Origin: Methylococcaceae bacterium
GTDB lineage: Bacteria; Pseudomonadota; Gammaproteobacteria; Methylococcales; Methylomonadaceae
Reading direction: 5' to 3'
NCBI GenBank assembly: GCA_003542275.1
Contig: DPKY01000031.1
Coordinates: forward strand, 1-7,217
DNA: 7,217 nucleotides
The notes beneath the pieces are model-generated. The model was not told the DNA's origin. It searched no databases and was given only the letters and a program-made list of their open reading frames with translations. Shown here one piece after another: positions 5,438 through 7,217 of the stretch. Made by a program: the position numbers and the translations under genes. Positions within the stretch are counted from its first letter, which is position 1; each line of letters begins with the position of its first letter.

Positions 5438-7093
5438 ATGATACATGACATGACCGTGGATATGCCAAAAACGGGTTTCGCCGGACTGGTTGCGCATTGG
5501 CGCAGTGACTTATTATCGGGATTTTTGGTTTTTTTGATTGCGTTGCCACTGTGCCTTGGGATTTCCATGGCATCGGGGTTTCCTCCTTCTTCGGGAATTA
5601 TTACGGCCATTATTGGTGGCGTGATTGTTTCACGTTGTAGTGGCTCTTTTGTGACGATTAACGGCCCTGCGGCAGGGCTGATTGTTGTCGTACTTGATGC
5701 GGTGCAATCTTTGGGCGAGGGCGATGCGATGGCGGGCTATCGCTATACCTTAGCGGCGATTGTCGTGGCAAGTGTGATACAAATTTTGATGGGGGTTTTC
5801 AAAGCAGGGCGCCTAAGTTCATTTTTCCCCGCAGCGGTCGTACACGGTATGCTTGCCGCTATTGGCATCATTATTATGGCCAAGCAAATTCACGTTGTAC
5901 TTGGCGTGACACCTGAGAAAGGCAGTTTATTTTCAACTATCGGGCAAATTCCCAGCAGTTTTATGAATTTAAACCCTGAAATTGCCATTATTGGTGGTAT
6001 GGGGCTGACCATTTTGATTATTTGGTCAAAGCTCAAAAACAAACTATTAAAAATGATTCCTGCGCCGCTGATTGTGGTGCTAGTGGGCATTGGTTTTGGC
6101 GATTTTTTTGATTTAAACCACGAGCATCTGTACTTATTTTTACCCGATGCGCATTTTCTAGCACATCACGAAGAAACCGTAGGGCCACGCTTTTTAGTGG
6201 CTATTTCGGATAATTTTGCGTCGAGTTTTCATTTTCCTGACTTTTCAAAAATTGGGACAGGCGAATTTTGGGAAGCGGTGATTGCGATTGCGCTGGTAGG
6301 CAGTTTGGAGAGTTTGCTCAGTGCGATGGCGGTGGATAAACTCGACCCGTATCAACGCCATAGCAATTTAAACAAAGATTTAACCGCTGTTGGCATTGGC
6401 AATTTACTTGCTGGGTCATTGGGTGGGTTGCCGATGATTGCTGAAATTGTCCGGAGCAGTGCTAACGTCAATAACGGCGCGAAAACGGGTTGGGCGAATT
6501 TTTTCCATGGTGCGTTTTTACTCTTGTTTGTGGTGTGCTTTCCTCGACTCATCCACAGTATTCCGCTGGCTGCTTTAGCGGCGCTACTTGTGTTTACGGG
6601 CTTTAGATTAGCCTCACCGCGTGAATTTGCTAACGTAATGGGCATTGGGAAAGAGCAACTATTGATGTTCGTTGTCACCATTATTAGCGTGATTGCCACG
6701 GATTTACTGGTAGGCGTGGCAATTGGCATTTTCGTGAAATTGTGCATACACGTTTTGCACGGCGTCAAACTGCGCAATTTATTCAAAATTCATTTCACGC
6801 AAACAACCAAATCAGATGGCGCTGTACTGATTAAAATTCAAGGAGCGGCGATTTTTTCCAATTTTCTTTCCCTCAAAGAATGGCTAGCGACACTCGAAAA
6901 GGGTAAAACCCTGATTTTTGATAACAGCCACGTCACATTGCTTGACCATACGGTCATGGAATTTTTCCATGAATTTCAACATGACTACGAATCACAAGGC
7001 GGCTATTGTGAATTTATTGGCTTAGAGCATCATGAAGCTTTCTCTTCACACCCGCTTGCGGCGCGTCGTCTTAGAGTTATCGAGGCACGCTAA
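5438..7093 (+). CDS. SulP family inorganic anion transporter with STAS domain
   Basis: A 551-residue inner-membrane transporter of the SulP/SLC26 family. The family N-terminal signature is at about 20-80 (DLLSGFLVFLIALPLCLGIS, then SGSFVTINGPAAG), and the conserved core region is ALVGSLESLLSA (285-296) through NKDLTAVGIGNLLAGSLGGLP (312-332). Membrane segments run to about residue 442, followed by a cytoplasmic STAS domain at about 460-540, where the strand-loop VTLLDHTVMEFF (499-510) corresponds to the usual regulatory loop. Substrates in the family include sulfate, bicarbonate, nitrate and dicarboxylates. The residues seen here do not decide between them, although many bacterial SulPs of this look serve bicarbonate uptake. 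The ATG at 5438 has a modest site (AAGTGAG, about 5427-5433). Downstream ATGs at 5450 and 5462 are alternatives that would leave the membrane part intact. The stop codon overlaps the next start as TAATG. Confidence 0.9.
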   Translation: MIHDMTVDMPKTGFAGLVAHWRSDLLSGFLVFLIALPLCLGISMASGFPPSSGIITAIIGGVIVSRCSGSFVTINGPAAGLIVVVLDAVQSLGEGDAMAGYRYTLAAIVVASVIQILMGVFKAGRLSSFFPAAVVHGMLAAIGIIIMAKQIHVVLGVTPEKGSLFSTIGQIPSSFMNLNPEIAIIGGMGLTILIIWSKLKNKLLKMIPAPLIVVLVGIGFGDFFDLNHEHLYLFLPDAHFLAHHEETVGPRFLVAISDNFASSFHFPDFSKIGTGEFWEAVIAIALVGSLESLLSAMAVDKLDPYQRHSNLNKDLTAVGIGNLLAGSLGGLPMIAEIVRSSANVNNGAKTGWANFFHGAFLLLFVVCFPRLIHSIPLAALAALLVFTGFRLASPREFANVMGIGKEQLLMFVVTIISVIATDLLVGVAIGIFVKLCIHVLHGVKLRNLFKIHFTQTTKSDGAVLIKIQGAAIFSNFLSLKEWLATLEKGKTLIFDNSHVTLLDHTVMEFFHEFQHDYESQGGYCEFIGLEHHEAFSSHPLAARRLRVIEAR

Positions 7094-7217
7094 TGATTCT
7101 CTTTCTCGCTTATAGCGCGATTATATTGAGTATTCTGTCAGGGAGCATCGCCCTCATGCGTTTATCATGGCCAGCGCTACCGCTGCAGTGGATCTTTTGG
7201 CTGATGCGTTTAGCTAG
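7093..7217 (+). CDS. Unknown hydrophobic protein, N-terminal 41 codons only
   Basis: An ATG at 7093-7095 shares its A with the TAA of the SulP gene (TAATG), and the frame stays open to the window edge. The visible residues begin MILFLAYSAIILSILSGSIA and continue with RLSWPALPLQWIFWLMRLA. This gives one clear membrane helix (about 2-22) and a Trp-rich second hydrophobic stretch. The stop/start overlap predicts translational coupling and hence a partner of the transporter. I do not recognise the family from this fragment. A proton-channel-like subunit such as the NuoL-type DabB is one possibility, because inorganic-carbon uptake genes cluster with such proteins, but nothing in the 41 residues proves it. 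Confidence 0.6.
   Translation, partial: MILFLAYSAIILSILSGSIALMRLSWPALPLQWIFWLMRLA

Noticed and set aside
6352..6786. 144-codon minus-strand reading frame inside sulP
   Set aside because: A shadow of the SulP core-domain codons; the sense strand carries the family motifs across the same interval.

Overview
This is a 7.2 kb stretch of ordinary-looking chromosome, about half A+T, densely packed, with no sign of mobile elements, phage, CRISPR, tRNA or rRNA. The best organism guess is a gammaproteobacterium of moderate GC. The second gene resembles the PerM type of AI-2E transporter seen in that class, the leftmost fragment resembles a CorC-type protein, and the multicopper oxidase follows the CueO plan. 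The genus cannot be named from the sequence alone.

Layout, left to right: the 3' end of a CorC-like transporter-associated-domain protein (1-180, +); a PerM-like AI-2E family membrane protein (228-1328, +); an intergenic region with a good sigma70-type promoter and a perfect palindrome; a Tat-exported, methionine-rich multicopper oxidase (1440-3080, +); moaA for molybdenum cofactor synthesis (GTG at 3077 or TTG at 3089, to 4096, +), overlapping the oxidase stop codon; bioF for biotin synthesis (5240-4062, -), convergent with moaA and overlapping it by 35 bp; a 197-bp divergent intergenic region with an 11-bp inverted repeat; a SulP-family anion transporter with a C-terminal STAS domain (5438-7093, +); and the first 41 codons of a hydrophobic protein that starts inside the SulP stop codon (7093 onward, +).

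Three transcription units are likely: CorC-like/perM, then the oxidase with moaA from its own promoter, then sulP with the unknown membrane protein. bioF is read the other way, from the region it shares with sulP. The genes do not form one pathway. The most suggestive pairings are the tight coupling of a copper-handling oxidase with moaA, an iron-sulfur enzyme, and the stop/start coupling of an anion transporter with a small-looking or N-terminally hydrophobic membrane protein. No wholly new system is evident. The points most worth following are the regulatory dyads, these two gene couplings, and the placement of the Met-rich loop in the oxidase.
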